From positions 48,400 to 112,399 of the forward strand of contig JBDSQB010000023.1 in NCBI GenBank assembly GCA_039930045.1: a stretch of 64,000 nt of DNA, written 5' to 3'. The notes beneath the pieces are model-generated. The model was given only the letters and a program-made list of their open reading frames with translations, was not told the origin of the DNA and searched no databases. This stretch comes from Chthoniobacterales bacterium. Lineage in GTDB: Bacteria; Verrucomicrobiota; Verrucomicrobiia; Chthoniobacterales; DASVRZ01. This document shows, piece after piece, positions 46,682 to 57,700 of the stretch (positions within the stretch are counted from its first letter, which is position 1; each line of letters opens with the position of its first letter). The translations under genes were made by a program, and so were the position numbers.

Positions 46682-48826
46682 ATGACCACACTTCCCGATT
46701 TCACCCTTGGCGACCTGACCTTTCATTACGCGTCGAAAGACGGCGCGGTCGGGCTCGAAATCTATCCCACTGCGCTGAAAAATTCCCGTGTGCCGAAGCG
46801 CGGCGGCCTGGCCGGACTGCCCTACATCGACGCCATCCCGGACGCGGGAAATCCTCCGGCGTCGGTCATCGACGTCCTTTCGCAGGTGAAAATCGTGGGT
46901 GACTCGTATCCGGGCGCGTTTTCCCAAGGCCACACAATGCGCAATTCGCCATCGGTCGATGCGTTTCGCCTGGTCGGTCAACGCACTGAAAACGATGGAA
47001 CTCGCACCAGCGTCATCACCACGCTGCAAAGCGCGCGCCAGCACCGGATGGAACATCGCCTCTCGTGGTTCGATGGCGATCTGGCAGTGGAAGTTTCCAC
47101 GACATTTTTCAACGACTCCGACGCGCCCGTGAGTCTGGAAATGTTGAGCAGCTTCTGCCTCGGCGGGATCACGCCGTTCGACGAGGCCGATGGCTCGGGC
47201 CGGTTGCGGGTGCATCGTTTTCGCTCGGTATGGAGCGCGGAAGGACGGCTGGAAACGCGCAGTCTGGAGGAGCTGCATCTGGAGCGTTCCTGGAGCGGCG
47301 CGGGGATGTTTAGCGAGCGATTTGGGCAGATCGGCACGATGCCGGTGCGGAAATGGTTTCCCTTTGTGGCCATCGAGGACACCGCCGCCGGGGTCGTCTG
47401 GGGCGCGCAACTCGCCTGGGCGGGTTCGTGGCAAATGGAGGTCTTCCGCCAGCACGACAACGTCTCCATTTCCGGCGGACTGGCCGACCGCGAATTTGGG
47501 CATTGGCTGAAAACACTGGCTCCCGGTGAGTCGATTGCAACTCCGCCCGCGACGCTTTCCTGTGTGCAGGGAACGCTCGACGACCTCTGCGACCGCCTGA
47601 CTGCTGTGCAAAATCGACCCGCTGATTCGCACCCGGCGGTGGAGGCCGACATGCCGATTGTTTTCAACGAATGGTGCACTACCTGGGGCGATCCGCAGCA
47701 CGACAAAGTCGTCGCCATCGCGGACCGGTTGCAAGGATCGCAGGTGCGTTTCCTGGTGATCGACGCCGGCTGGTACAAAGACGAGAGCACCGACTGGAGC
47801 AGCGGTCACGGAGATTGGATTCCAAGTTCGAAGCTGTTTCCGAGTGGATTGGAAGTCACCGCGCAGGCGATCCGCGAGCGCGGACTGATTCCCGGGCTGT
47901 GGTTTGAAATGGAGACGGTCGGGTCGCAGTCCACCGCGTTTACAGCGTTGAGCGCGCACATGCTTCAGCGCGACGGCATTCCGGTGACGGTACGCGAGCG
48001 GCGTTTCTGGAATCTAAACGACCCGGTGGCGCTCGATTTTTTGACCGGACACGTCATCGATCTGCTGGAGCGCTGCGGCTTTGGCTACCTGAAAGTAGAT
48101 TACAATGAGACGGCCGGTTTCGGTGCGGAAAACCCCGATTCGCTCGGCGAGGGGCTGCGCCAGCAGGTGTTGGGGAGTCATCGTTTCTTTGAAAAAATCC
48201 GCGAGCGGCTGCCGGAGTTGGTCATCGAAAACTGCGCCTCGGGCGGGCATCGCCTGGAGCCCTCGATGCTGGCTCGGACGGCGATGTCGTCCTTTTCCGA
48301 CGCTCACGAGCTGGTCGAAATCCCGATCATTGCGGCGAATCTGCATTCGTTGATGCTCCCGCGCCAATCGCAGATCTGGGCGGTGCTCCATCGCTCCGAC
48401 AGTCTGCAACGGCTGACTTACAGCCTTACCGCGACGTTCCTCGGGCGCATGTGTCTCTCGGGCGAAATTACCGAGCTGAGCGACGAGCAATATGCGCTCG
48501 TTCTCGAAGCCGAGCGACTCTACGGAGAGGCTGCGCCGACGATCAAACACGGCACGAGCCGGCGCTTTGGAAAGATCGGCGCGAGCGGGCGTTATCCCGA
48601 AGGCTGGCAGGCGGTGCGCCGGGTTTCGGCGGATGGCCGGCAGATTCTCGTCGTCGTCCACAGCTTCGCGCAGGCCCCGGGAACGATGGAAGTTCCCCTG
48701 CCCGCCGGAGATTGGAAAATCGCGGCCGCGTTTGGAGAAACCAGGGCGGAGTTAGGTAGTAATCAGCTGCGTTTGACGAACGCCGCCGACTTCAGCGGCA
48801 GCGTGATTTTGCTCAAACTCGCCTAG
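46682..48826 (+). CDS. Alpha-galactosidase, GH36-like
   Basis: 714 residues with the GH36 layout: an N-terminal beta-supersandwich, then a TIM barrel. The nucleophile block is YLKVDYNETAGF (more often Y-K-W-D-x-N) and the acid/base region NCASGGHRLEPSMLARTAMSSFSDAHE. FNEWCTTWGD and LVIDAGWYKDE fit the barrel strands of melibiase-type enzymes. No signal peptide, so cytoplasmic. It could remove terminal alpha-galactose from imported oligosaccharide. It overlaps the 3' end of the convergent ABC ATPase gene by 4 bases. Confidence 0.85.
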   Translation: MTTLPDFTLGDLTFHYASKDGAVGLEIYPTALKNSRVPKRGGLAGLPYIDAIPDAGNPPASVIDVLSQVKIVGDSYPGAFSQGHTMRNSPSVDAFRLVGQRTENDGTRTSVITTLQSARQHRMEHRLSWFDGDLAVEVSTTFFNDSDAPVSLEMLSSFCLGGITPFDEADGSGRLRVHRFRSVWSAEGRLETRSLEELHLERSWSGAGMFSERFGQIGTMPVRKWFPFVAIEDTAAGVVWGAQLAWAGSWQMEVFRQHDNVSISGGLADREFGHWLKTLAPGESIATPPATLSCVQGTLDDLCDRLTAVQNRPADSHPAVEADMPIVFNEWCTTWGDPQHDKVVAIADRLQGSQVRFLVIDAGWYKDESTDWSSGHGDWIPSSKLFPSGLEVTAQAIRERGLIPGLWFEMETVGSQSTAFTALSAHMLQRDGIPVTVRERRFWNLNDPVALDFLTGHVIDLLERCGFGYLKVDYNETAGFGAENPDSLGEGLRQQVLGSHRFFEKIRERLPELVIENCASGGHRLEPSMLARTAMSSFSDAHELVEIPIIAANLHSLMLPRQSQIWAVLHRSDSLQRLTYSLTATFLGRMCLSGEITELSDEQYALVLEAERLYGEAAPTIKHGTSRRFGKIGASGRYPEGWQAVRRVSADGRQILVVVHSFAQAPGTMEVPLPAGDWKIAAAFGETRAELGSNQLRLTNAADFSGSVILLKLA

Positions 48827-50328
48827 GCCGCGTCCGCGACGACGCCTGCCATCAAACGCAAGATCGCCTCCTGAGTGGCCTCGGTGCGGTGGAGTTCGCC
48901 CGCGATCACGCCCTCACGCATGACGATCACGCGGGTGGAAAGATTAATGACCTCGGGCAATTCGGAGGAAATCAGCATCACAGCCAGACCTTGCTGGGCG
49001 AGTTCGTCGATCAAGGCATGAATCGCGGCCTTGGCGCCGACATCGACGCCCCGCGTCGGTTCATCGACGATGAGAAGTTTGCCACCGCGGGCCAGCCATT
49101 TGGCGAGGACGATTTTTTGCTGGTTGCCTCCGCTGAGAGATTGGACGGGCGCGTCGAGTGAGGCGGCTTTGACTCGAAGCTGGTCGAAATATTGGGAGGC
49201 GATGACTTTTTCGCCTCGGCGGTCGAGGATGCCGACGTTCCGCAGCCGGTCGAGCAAGGCCATGCTGACGTTCGAGCGGCAGGACATGCCCAGCACGCAG
49301 CCCTGGCGTTTGCGATCCTCCGGGACGAGTCCGACTCCGGCCTTCATGGAAGTTTTTACGGAGCCGAGCGTGAGTGCTTTGCCGTTGATGGAAACCTCGC
49401 CTTTTGCCACAGGGTCGAGGCCAAAAATGGCCTTGGCGATTTCACTGCGACCCGCCCCAACGAGACCGGCAAACCCGACGATTTCCCCGGCACGGATCTC
49501 AAAAGAGATGTCGCGGAAGAGTCCAGGCGAGGTCAGATTTTTCACTTTCAGAACCGGCTCGCCGACTTTCGCGGTCATGTGGTTCGGGAAATATTCCTCC
49601 ACGCTGCGCCCGATCATCATTTGGACCACGGCGTCGTGTGTCATTTCTTTCTGACTCAATGTGCCGACGTATTGGCCGTCGCGCAGGACGCTGATTTTGT
49701 CGCACAGCCGGAAAAGCTCGGGCATCCGGTGCGAGACGTAGATCATCGTGATGCCGCGCGTTTTCAGGTTCTCGATGAGTTGAAACAAATTCTGCGCGTC
49801 GGGTTCCGCCAGCGAACTGGTCGGCTCGTCGAAGATCAAGATTCGCGGATCGCTGCCGACGGCGGAGGCGATTTGCACGAGCTGTTCCTGAGCCGTGGAG
49901 AGGCCGCGCATCGGTTGCCAGACGTCGAGTTGCACTCCAATGCCGGCGAGAAGTTTTTCGGCTCGGCGCGCCATTTCCACACGGTCGAGCACGACGCCGA
50001 AGCGGCGCGGATAACGGCCCATGCAGAGATTTTCCGCGACGCTCAGATCGGGGCAAAAGGAGAGTTCCTGGTGCACCATCGCCACGCCCGCGCTCATGGC
50101 GTCGCCCGGCGAGCCGAAGCAATGGCACTGGCCGTCGATGAACATCTCGCCGCCATCCGGTTTGTGGATGCCGGCGAGCACTTTGCCGAGGGTCGATTTG
50201 CCCGCGCCATTCTCGCCCATCAGGCCGTGACACTCGCCACGCCCGATGTCGAGCGTGACATCTTTCAGGGCGGCGACACCGCCGAAAATCTTCGTGATGC
50301 CACGGAATTCGATGAACGCGTTTGCCAT
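48823..50328 (-). CDS. Sugar ABC transporter ATPase, RbsA/MglA type (double domain)
   Basis: 501 residues with two ATPase domains. Domain one has the Walker A MGENGAGKSTLGKVL, the LSTAQEQLVQIASA signature and LIFDEPTSSLAE. Domain two has GLVGAGRSEIAKA in place of a full Walker A, then LSGGNQQKIVLAKWLA and LLIVDEPTRGVDVGAK. This is the CUT2 monosaccharide importer type. It pairs with the binding protein and permease upstream on the same strand. Confidence 0.93.
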   Translation of the reverse strand: MANAFIEFRGITKIFGGVAALKDVTLDIGRGECHGLMGENGAGKSTLGKVLAGIHKPDGGEMFIDGQCHCFGSPGDAMSAGVAMVHQELSFCPDLSVAENLCMGRYPRRFGVVLDRVEMARRAEKLLAGIGVQLDVWQPMRGLSTAQEQLVQIASAVGSDPRILIFDEPTSSLAEPDAQNLFQLIENLKTRGITMIYVSHRMPELFRLCDKISVLRDGQYVGTLSQKEMTHDAVVQMMIGRSVEEYFPNHMTAKVGEPVLKVKNLTSPGLFRDISFEIRAGEIVGFAGLVGAGRSEIAKAIFGLDPVAKGEVSINGKALTLGSVKTSMKAGVGLVPEDRKRQGCVLGMSCRSNVSMALLDRLRNVGILDRRGEKVIASQYFDQLRVKAASLDAPVQSLSGGNQQKIVLAKWLARGGKLLIVDEPTRGVDVGAKAAIHALIDELAQQGLAVMLISSELPEVINLSTRVIVMREGVIAGELHRTEATQEAILRLMAGVVADAA

Positions 50329-50340
50329 AAATCGAGGAGG

Positions 50341-51345
50341 CTATTTCTTAAGCCACTTCTCCCAATTCTTGCCGTACTCGTCCACGTTTTCCTTGGTCAC
50401 TTTAGTGAGCGGATCAATGATGATCGGGGTGGCGGGCTCTTTTTTGTTCACGATTTTCTCGAGCAAAATCTCCACCGATTTATAGCCCCAGCCGTAGCAA
50501 TCCTGGGCGTAGAGAACGTCCACGTGGCCGTCGCGCAGGTAGTTTAACTGCGCTGGAAGAGCATCGCAGCTGACGACTTTAATCGAGCCGGCAGGCCATT
50601 TTAGCGCGTCGGCGGTGAAGAGCGGCCAGCCGCCAATGAATGCCCAGCCTTGGATGTTAGGATTGGCGTTTTGGGCGTTTTGCACGGCTTCGGCGGATTT
50701 TTCAGGCGTCTCGGTATGAAAGAAAACGCCGGGCTCGTTGAGTTTCATGCCCGGGAACTTGGCGAGCGCTTCTTTCGCGCCGGCGACGCGGTTTTGCAGG
50801 TTGGGTGCGCTTTGGTTGCCGCCAAGAATGGCGACCGTGCCTTTTTCGCCCATCGACTTGGCGAGTTCGTTCATGATCGTGGCGCCGCAGGAAATATCCG
50901 CCGTGCCATAAAAGGCGAACCGTTTGCTGCTCGGGGCATCGGAGTCGAAGCACATAACGGGGATGCCTTTATCGACCGCTTTGTCGATGGAGGGAGAGAT
51001 CGTGTTTGTCTCGGCGCAGGAAACCGCGATGCCGTCCACGCCGCGACGTGTCAACGCCTCAAGAGCCTCAGCCTGCTTGGTGGCGTCCTCGTCATTGGGC
51101 GTGCGAATTTCGATTTCGATGTTGGCGTTGTATTTGGCGCCGAATTCCTGAGCGGCGGCGATGGCTCCACTTTGAGCGGCCTGGAAGACGTCGTTGGTGA
51201 GGCTTTTGCCGAGGAAACCAATGACGATTTTACGTTTGCCGGAATCGCCGCCGGAGGTTTCGGCTTTCTTGGAGCAGCCGGTGATAACGATGGAAGTCGC
51301 CACGAGAGCGGCGAGCCATTTGAGGGTCTGAGGGGTTTTTTTCAT
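50341..51345 (-). CDS. Sugar ABC transporter substrate-binding lipoprotein (RbsB type)
   Basis: 334 residues from the ATG at 51345. A lipobox (VITGCSKK) makes it a lipoprotein. A periplasmic-binding fold follows: KIVIGFLGKSLTNDVFQAAQSG, GVDGIAVSCAETNTI, VMCFDSDAPSSKRFAFYGT and VSCDALPAQLNYL. Binding-site residues resemble the ribose/xylose/galactofuranose group, but the sugar cannot be assigned. The open frame to 51495 lies in the permease gene. Confidence 0.9.
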   Translation of the reverse strand: MKKTPQTLKWLAALVATSIVITGCSKKAETSGGDSGKRKIVIGFLGKSLTNDVFQAAQSGAIAAAQEFGAKYNANIEIEIRTPNDEDATKQAEALEALTRRGVDGIAVSCAETNTISPSIDKAVDKGIPVMCFDSDAPSSKRFAFYGTADISCGATIMNELAKSMGEKGTVAILGGNQSAPNLQNRVAGAKEALAKFPGMKLNEPGVFFHTETPEKSAEAVQNAQNANPNIQGWAFIGGWPLFTADALKWPAGSIKVVSCDALPAQLNYLRDGHVDVLYAQDCYGWGYKSVEILLEKIVNKKEPATPIIIDPLTKVTKENVDEYGKNWEKWLKK

Positions 51346-51373
51346 GATGTGTGGGTTGGTTTGAGTTAGGAAA

Positions 51374-52414
51374 TTAGACGCTACGGCGGCTGCGGAGATA
51401 TGCACTGAGTCGATCCAGGGAGACGGCCACAATAATGGCGAGGCCGATGATGACGAGTCGATACTCCTGCTCCATGCGAAGAATGATGATGCCATTCTCG
51501 ATCAGCGCGATGATTAATGTGCCGAGTAAGGCCCCAATGGCGGTGCCGCGGCCACCGATCAGGCTCGCTCCGCCGACGACAGCAGAAGCGATGACGGTCA
51601 ACTCGTAACCCGTGCCGGTGCTGGTGGACGCGGTGCCGAAACGACCCAGCGAAACCATGCCCGCCAGACCTGCGGCGAGTCCAGCCAGAGTGTAAGTGCG
51701 CATCTTGATCCAGCCGACGCGGAGGCCGCTGAAACGGGCGGCTTCCTCATTTCCGCCGATGGCGTAGGTTTCGCGGCCTGCGACGAGCATTCTCAAATAA
51801 AACCAGCCGAAGATGACGCAGATGAGCATGATGATCAGCGGCATCGGTTGCAGGCCAAACATCTCGACGCGCATGAAGTCGGTCGTGAAAGCCGCAGGCA
51901 GGCGCTTGCCGGCGGCAGGCAACGTTTTCTGGGCCGGCAGGACATTGGCCAAGCCGCGAAAAATGCTCATTGTTCCCAAAGTCACAATGAACGGGTGCAG
52001 CGAAAGTCCGACGATGAGGCCACCATTGATCAGACCGCAGAGCAATCCGATGCCGAGTGGAACCAGAAACGCAATGGGCAGGACCTGCATGGCTGACGCG
52101 TCGGGTGGCAATGTTTGCAAAGCCGCCGCCCCGCCGAGCGCGGAGAGGGCCATCACCGCGCCGACTGAGATATCAATGCCACCCGTGATGATGACGATGG
52201 TAAGCCCGATGGCCATGATCGCGTAGTAGGACATCGGAGTCGCAATGCCATCGATCAAGTTGTCGAAATTGAGGAAGGTATTGGGCTTGCCCGCAGCCGC
52301 GTCGTGCCAGCCATAAACGGTGAGGATGGAGCCGAGCAGCAGGACGACAATGGCGAGGCCGATTTCCTGAGCCACAGTGCGGCGCGCGGGTTTGGGAGAG
52401 GCTGGAGAACTCAT
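51374..52414 (-). CDS. Sugar ABC transporter permease (RbsC type)
   Basis: 346 residues from the ATG at 52414. About nine membrane helices. IGLTIVIITGGIDISVGAVMALSAL and LHPFIVTLGTMSIFRGLANVL are the core blocks of CUT2 permeases; GRETYAIGGNEEAARFSGL is the ATPase contact loop. Gene order from upstream is GH43, permease, binding protein, ATPase, all on one strand, so a single operon is likely. Confidence 0.92.
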   Translation of the reverse strand: MSSPASPKPARRTVAQEIGLAIVVLLLGSILTVYGWHDAAAGKPNTFLNFDNLIDGIATPMSYYAIMAIGLTIVIITGGIDISVGAVMALSALGGAAALQTLPPDASAMQVLPIAFLVPLGIGLLCGLINGGLIVGLSLHPFIVTLGTMSIFRGLANVLPAQKTLPAAGKRLPAAFTTDFMRVEMFGLQPMPLIIMLICVIFGWFYLRMLVAGRETYAIGGNEEAARFSGLRVGWIKMRTYTLAGLAAGLAGMVSLGRFGTASTSTGTGYELTVIASAVVGGASLIGGRGTAIGALLGTLIIALIENGIIILRMEQEYRLVIIGLAIIVAVSLDRLSAYLRSRRSV

Positions 52415-52428
52415 AAAAGTGGTGAAAG

Positions 52429-53391
52429 TCAGAGGATGGTAGCTACGCCGGTGACGATGTCCAGCGTCCAGTCGCGGGGTTCGGAAAGCCAAAGTTTCCC
52501 ATCGCCGATTTCGAGTGGCATCCAAATGTATCGCCCATCCCAATGTTCCTCTGGACGCCAGCGGTCGCCGACGTAAATGACCGTTGTTTTCTCGGTTCCG
52601 GTGACTTTGACAAGGTTGGTGGATTGCGAGCCGTAAGTCAGCGTGTGCGGCGGCGCGAAGTCGGTAAATTCCGACCACGGACCTTCCAGACGCTCGGCGG
52701 TGGCATATTTGTTGGCGTTCGGCCACCAGCCGGTGAGCGCGGAGCCGATGGCGTAGTAAAGGCCCTCGTATTGCACGATCGCCCCACCTTCCAGCGGGCT
52801 TTGGATGAAGCAGACTTCCTTTTCCACAGACAGATAATCGTCGGACAAAGTCGCGATGTAGAAGCCTTTCGATGGGCGGCTTTCAAAAATCAGATACGGA
52901 GTTCCATCGTCATCGATGAATTGCCCGATGTCGCGGCTCTCCAGGCCGAGCGGGCGGAAATGTTTCACGTATTCGTAGTCGCCATCGACCGTGTCGCAGG
53001 TGGCCACGCCCAGACTGGCGACGCTGTAAATCGAGGGATTATCCGGCGTCAGCCGTCCGTCGATATGCATGTACATCACGAATTTTCCGCTCTTCGCATT
53101 GTGAAAAACTTTGGGCCGCTCCAGCACCCATTCGGGGCCAAAATTCGCCGGGTCAGACATTTTCATCACCTGATTGCGAAACTCCCAATGCAGCAGATCC
53201 TTCGACGCATAACAGGCGACATAGCGGAAATTCGGGTCGTTTTCCTTAGAGCGATCCTCGCCAAACCAGAACCAAGTGTCGCCCAGTCTAATGATGCCGC
53301 CGCCGTGCGCCTGGATGTGCTTTCCGCGATCATCGAGCCCCGGGAGCCCCGGCTGGAAAGTGTCGGCGTCGGGCTCAGGCGGGAGTTTCAT
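52429..53391 (-). CDS. GH43-type glycoside hydrolase, exo-galactanase-like
   Basis: 320 residues from the ATG at 53391. A five-bladed propeller pattern is seen. The opening block KHIQAHGGGIIRLGDTWFWF lacks the Asp that normally acts as the GH43 base; this opening is known from exo-beta-1,3-galactanase-like subfamilies (GH43_24 and relatives). Other blocks are RDIGQFIDDDGTPYLIFES and SPLEGGAIVQYEGLYY, whose Glu is the likely acid. No signal peptide is apparent. It heads the sugar ABC operon. Confidence 0.78.
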   Translation of the reverse strand: MKLPPEPDADTFQPGLPGLDDRGKHIQAHGGGIIRLGDTWFWFGEDRSKENDPNFRYVACYASKDLLHWEFRNQVMKMSDPANFGPEWVLERPKVFHNAKSGKFVMYMHIDGRLTPDNPSIYSVASLGVATCDTVDGDYEYVKHFRPLGLESRDIGQFIDDDGTPYLIFESRPSKGFYIATLSDDYLSVEKEVCFIQSPLEGGAIVQYEGLYYAIGSALTGWWPNANKYATAERLEGPWSEFTDFAPPHTLTYGSQSTNLVKVTGTEKTTVIYVGDRWRPEEHWDGRYIWMPLEIGDGKLWLSEPRDWTLDIVTGVATIL

Positions 53392-53454
53392 TGGTAACTG
53401 TTTTAGCCAGCGACGTTTCCGGGAGGCAATGCGGAAATTCAAAACTTCCGTTGT

Positions 53455-53482
53455 TTGACAAAGATCGAAGTTATCCTAGCCT
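53455..53482 (+). promoter_or_regulatory. Candidate promoter of the RND efflux operon
   Basis: A perfect -35 TTGACA (53455-53460) is followed after 16 bases by TAGCCT (53477-53482), a 3-of-6 -10 match. The adaptor start is 75 bases further on. Confidence 0.4.
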
Positions 53483-53556
53483 TTCACCCTCCTCGCCTGA
53501 TTTTTTCCAAACTTTTCCAGCTTCCGGCCCGATCTTTTTCGACGGCGTACTTCTTT

Positions 53557-54699
53557 ATGAACCTAGCAGATTTCTTTTTTCCAGTCCGTCGAGCGATTCT
53601 TCCCTGGATATTGCTCGGCAGTCTGGCCGCTTGTGGAAAAAAACCCGCGCCGCCTCACCCTTCGACGCCGGAGGTGACTGTTTACACCGTCCAGCCGGAA
53701 ACGATCTCCGTGACCACGGAATTGCCAGGGCGGCTCGATCCGGTGCGCGTCTCGGAAGTGCGCGCGCGCGCCACGGGGATTTTGCTCAAACAGCTTTTCC
53801 GCGATGGCAGCGAGGTGAAGGAGGGCGAGGTGCTCTTTGAGATCGATCCGGCTCCGTTGCAGGCCGGCCTGTCGAGTGCGCAGGCTAATTTAAGCAAGGC
53901 TGAGGCGAATCAGAAACAAAGCGCGGCCAACTTCCAGCGCTATCAAAGTCTCATCAAAACCGGCGCGATCAGTCGGCAGGATTACGACCAAGCCGTGGCC
54001 ACCTCAGCACAAGCCAACTCCGATGTGCAAAACGCCCGCGCTGCCGTCGAGACTGCCCAGCTCAATCTCGGCTACGCCAAAGTCACCGCGCCGATTTCCG
54101 GCCGCATCGGCAAGGCGAGTGTCACCGAAGGCGCGCTCGTCAGCTCCACCGAGGCTACGAAAATGGCAACGATCCAGCAACTCGATCCGATCTATTTCGA
54201 TTTCACCCAATCCAGCACCGACGTGCTGCGTTTGCGCCGCGCGCTTGATTCCGGCACCCTGAAAAACGTCGAGCCCGGCGCGGCCCAGGTTACACTCTTA
54301 CTGGAGGACGGCAGCACGTATGCGACGGGTGGAAAACTGCTCTTCTCCGATGTCGCGGTCGATCCGACTACGGGGATGATCACCCTGCGCGCGGAATTCC
54401 CCAACCCGGATCGGATTTTGCTCCCCGGCATGTTTGCCCGCGGACGTCTGGAGCAGGCGGTGAACAACGAGGCGCTGACCGTTCCGCAGCGCGCAGTCGC
54501 CCGTGGCCCAAATGGGACTTCCAGTGTGCTCATCGTCGGCGACGACAACAAAGTGCAGGCCCGCGTCGTGCAGGCCGGCAACGCCTGGAAGGACAAATGG
54601 ATCATCGCCAGCGGACTGAAAGCCGGCGAGCGGATCGTCCTCGAAGGACTGCAAAAAGCGCCTCCCGGCTCCACGGTCAAACCGGTTCCAGCCAAGTAG
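53557..54699 (+). CDS. RND efflux periplasmic adaptor (AcrA/MexA type) lipoprotein
   Basis: 380 residues from the ATG at 53557 ([12 protein letters not shown]), which gives a signal peptide ending in a lipobox (GSLAACGKK). The lipoyl half-motif [22 protein letters not shown], a helical hairpin (about 105-165: [20 protein letters not shown]) and the block [23 protein letters not shown] are diagnostic. It joins the inner-membrane pump to an outer-membrane channel. The frame is open to 53455 but the longer start adds non-homologous residues. Confidence 0.93.
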   Translation: MNLADFFFPVRRAILPWILLGSLAACGKKPAPPHPSTPEVTVYTVQPETISVTTELPGRLDPVRVSEVRARATGILLKQLFRDGSEVKEGEVLFEIDPAPLQAGLSSAQANLSKAEANQKQSAANFQRYQSLIKTGAISRQDYDQAVATSAQANSDVQNARAAVETAQLNLGYAKVTAPISGRIGKASVTEGALVSSTEATKMATIQQLDPIYFDFTQSSTDVLRLRRALDSGTLKNVEPGAAQVTLLLEDGSTYATGGKLLFSDVAVDPTTGMITLRAEFPNPDRILLPGMFARGRLEQAVNNEALTVPQRAVARGPNGTSSVLIVGDDNKVQARVVQAGNAWKDKWIIASGLKAGERIVLEGLQKAPPGSTVKPVPAK

Positions 54700-54706
54700 A
54701 AACATC

Positions 54707-57700
54707 ATGGCCAGATTCTTTATCGACCGCCCGATTTTTGCCTGGGTCGTCTCCATTTTGATCATGCTGCTCGGCGGGCTGTCGATCAAGACGCTGCCCG
54801 TCGCGCAATATCCAAGCATCGCGCCGCCCTCGATTGCAGTGACGGCCATTTACGCGGGAGCATCGGCAGAGACGTTGCAAAATTCCGTGACGTCCGTCAT
54901 CGAGCAGCAGCTCAACGGCATCGACAATCTGCTCTACATGTCCTCGAGCAGCGACGCGACTGGGCGAGCGACGATCACGCTCTATTTCCTGCCGGGCACG
55001 AATGCCGACACCGCCCAGGTGCAGGTGCAGAATAAGGTGCAACTCGCCACGCCGTCGCTCCCGCAAACCGTGCAGCAGCAGGGCGTAACCGTGGCCAAGG
55101 CGACGCGGAATTTCATGATGTTTTTCACGCTGTCTTCTCCAAAGGGCAGCATGGATGCCATCGCGCTGGGCAACTACATTTCCGCCAGCGTGCTCGACCC
55201 GATCCGGCGAGTGTCCGGCGTCGGCGAGGCGAACATGTTTGGCACCGAATACGCCATGCGCATCTGGATGAACCCAGAGAAACTGAATAGTTTCAACCTC
55301 ACTTCCAACGATGTCCGCAGCGCGCTCCAAGCTCAGAATATCCAGGTGCCGGTCGGCCAGATCGGATCGCTTCCGGCGGTTCCAGGCCAGCAACTGAACG
55401 TCATTCTTCAGGGCCGCTCGACCCTGACCTCGGTGAAGGAATTTGAAAACATCCTCCTCCGCGTCAATCCCGATGGAAGTCGCGTGCGCCTCGGCGATGT
55501 CGCCCGCATCGAACTCGGCGGAGCGGATTACAGCACCGCCGCCCGCGTCGATGGACGCCCTGCCGCCGCCGTCGCGATCAAGCTCTCGCCGACTGGCAAC
55601 GCGCTCGACACGGCCGATGCGGTGCGCGCGCGCCTGAATGAACTCGCCGCGTTTTTTCCGCCTGACACGCGAATCGATTACCCGCTCGACACCTCGACTT
55701 TCGTTCGTATCTCCGTCGAGGAAGTCATCAAGACGCTCACCGAGGCCATCATTCTGGTCTTTCTCGTGATGTATCTTTTCCTGCAAAATATCCGCACGAC
55801 GATCATCCCAACCGTCGTGGTTCCAGTCGCGTTGTTGGGCACTTTTGCCGCGCTTTCGGCCTTCGGATTTTCCATCAACGTCCTCACCATGTTCGGCATG
55901 GTTCTGGCCATCGGCATCCTAGTCGATGACGCCATCGTGGTCGTGGAAAACGTCGAGCGCATCATGAGTGAGGAAGGTCTGAGTCCGCTCGAAGCCACTC
56001 GCAAGGCGATGGGCCAGATCACCGGCGCGTTGATCGGCATCACCACCGTGCTCGTGGCCGTCTTCATTCCGATGGCGTTTTTCAGCGGCTCGGTCGGGGC
56101 GATTTACCGGCAGTTTTCGCTCTCCATCGTGTCGGCGATGTTGTTTTCCGTCTTCCTCGCCATGTCGCTCACACCTGCCTTGTGCGCGACGCTCCTCAAA
56201 CCGGTCGAAAAAGGCCACAAGCACGAAAAGGGCGGCTTCTTCGGCTGGTTCAACCGCACATTTGCCAGCGCGACGAATCGCTATCAAGGCTCCGTCGCGA
56301 AGATCCTGAAACGCAACGGACGCGCCATGGCCGTCTATGCCGCGCTGGCGGCGGCGATGGTTTTCCTTTATTTGCGGATGCCATCGTCGTTCCTGCCGGA
56401 GGAGGATCAGGGTTACTTCATCACCAACATCCAGCTCCCGGTCGGTGCCACGAAAACGCGCGCCGACGAGGTCCTCAAGCAAGTCGAGGCTTACTACGGC
56501 AAGCAGCAGGAAATCGAGAGCTTCATCACCGTCGCCGGGTTCAGCTTCAGCGGACGCGGGCAAAATTCCGCGCTGGCTTTTGTTCGGCTCAAAGACTGGA
56601 AGGACGACGCCCGCGCTGGCACGGAGCACAAGGTTAAAGCCATCATCGTCCGCGCTTTCGGGGCCTTCAGTCGAATCAAAGACGCCATGGTTTTCCCGAT
56701 CAATCCGCCGCCGATTCCCGAGTTGGGCACAGGCTCTGGATTCCTTTTTGAGTTGCAGGACAAGGCAGGGCTCGGTCACGACGCTCTCTTCAGCGCGCGC
56801 AACCAGCTCCTCGGCTTGGCCGCGAAAGATCCCCGTCTGGCCGGTGTGCGCCCGCAGGGTTTGGAAGACGCGGCCCAGCTTCGCATTCAGACCGATGAGG
56901 ACAAGGCGAGCGCTCTCGGCGTTTCTTTGGCGGACATTAATTCGACTCTGGAAGCCGACTTCAGCTCCATCTACGTGAACAACTTCGTCAACGGCAACCG
57001 CGTCCAGCGCGTGATCATGCAGCTCGACGCGCCCTATCGCATGAGCCCCGACGACGTGGGGAAGGTCTTCGTGCGCAACGCCACCGGCACAATGGTTCCC
57101 CTCTCCGCCTTTGCCCGGCTCGAATGGACTTTCGGCTCGCCCGCCTTGCAGCGTTACAACGGCTTCCCCTCCATCGAAATCGTCGGCTCGTCGCCTCCCG
57201 GCAAAAGCACGGGCGAGGCCATGCAGGCAATGGAAGAGATCGCGGCCAAACTCCCACCCGGCATCGGTTACGAATGGAGCGGCATGTCCTACGAGGAACG
57301 CCTCTCCGGCGCACAGGCACCGCGGCTTTATGCCATTTCGCTGATCGCCGTTTTCCTATGTCTCGCCGCGCTTTATGAGAGCTGGTCCATCCCGTTTGCC
57401 GTCATTTTGGTTGTGCCGCTGGGCATCCTCGGGGCCTTGCTGTCCACGACTTTGCGCGATCTGCCAAACGACGTTTACTTCAAAGTCGGCCTGCTCACCA
57501 CGGTCGGTTTATCCACTAAAAACGCCATCCTCATCATCGAGTTTGCCAAGGACCTCATGGCCGAGGGCAAGGGCCTTATCGAGGCCACGCTGGAGGCGGT
57601 TCACCTGCGACTCCGGCCCATCCTTATGACCTCCTTCGCCTTCATCCTCGGTGTGCTCCCGCTCGCTGTGGCGACTGGTGCGGGATCGGCGAGTCAGAAC

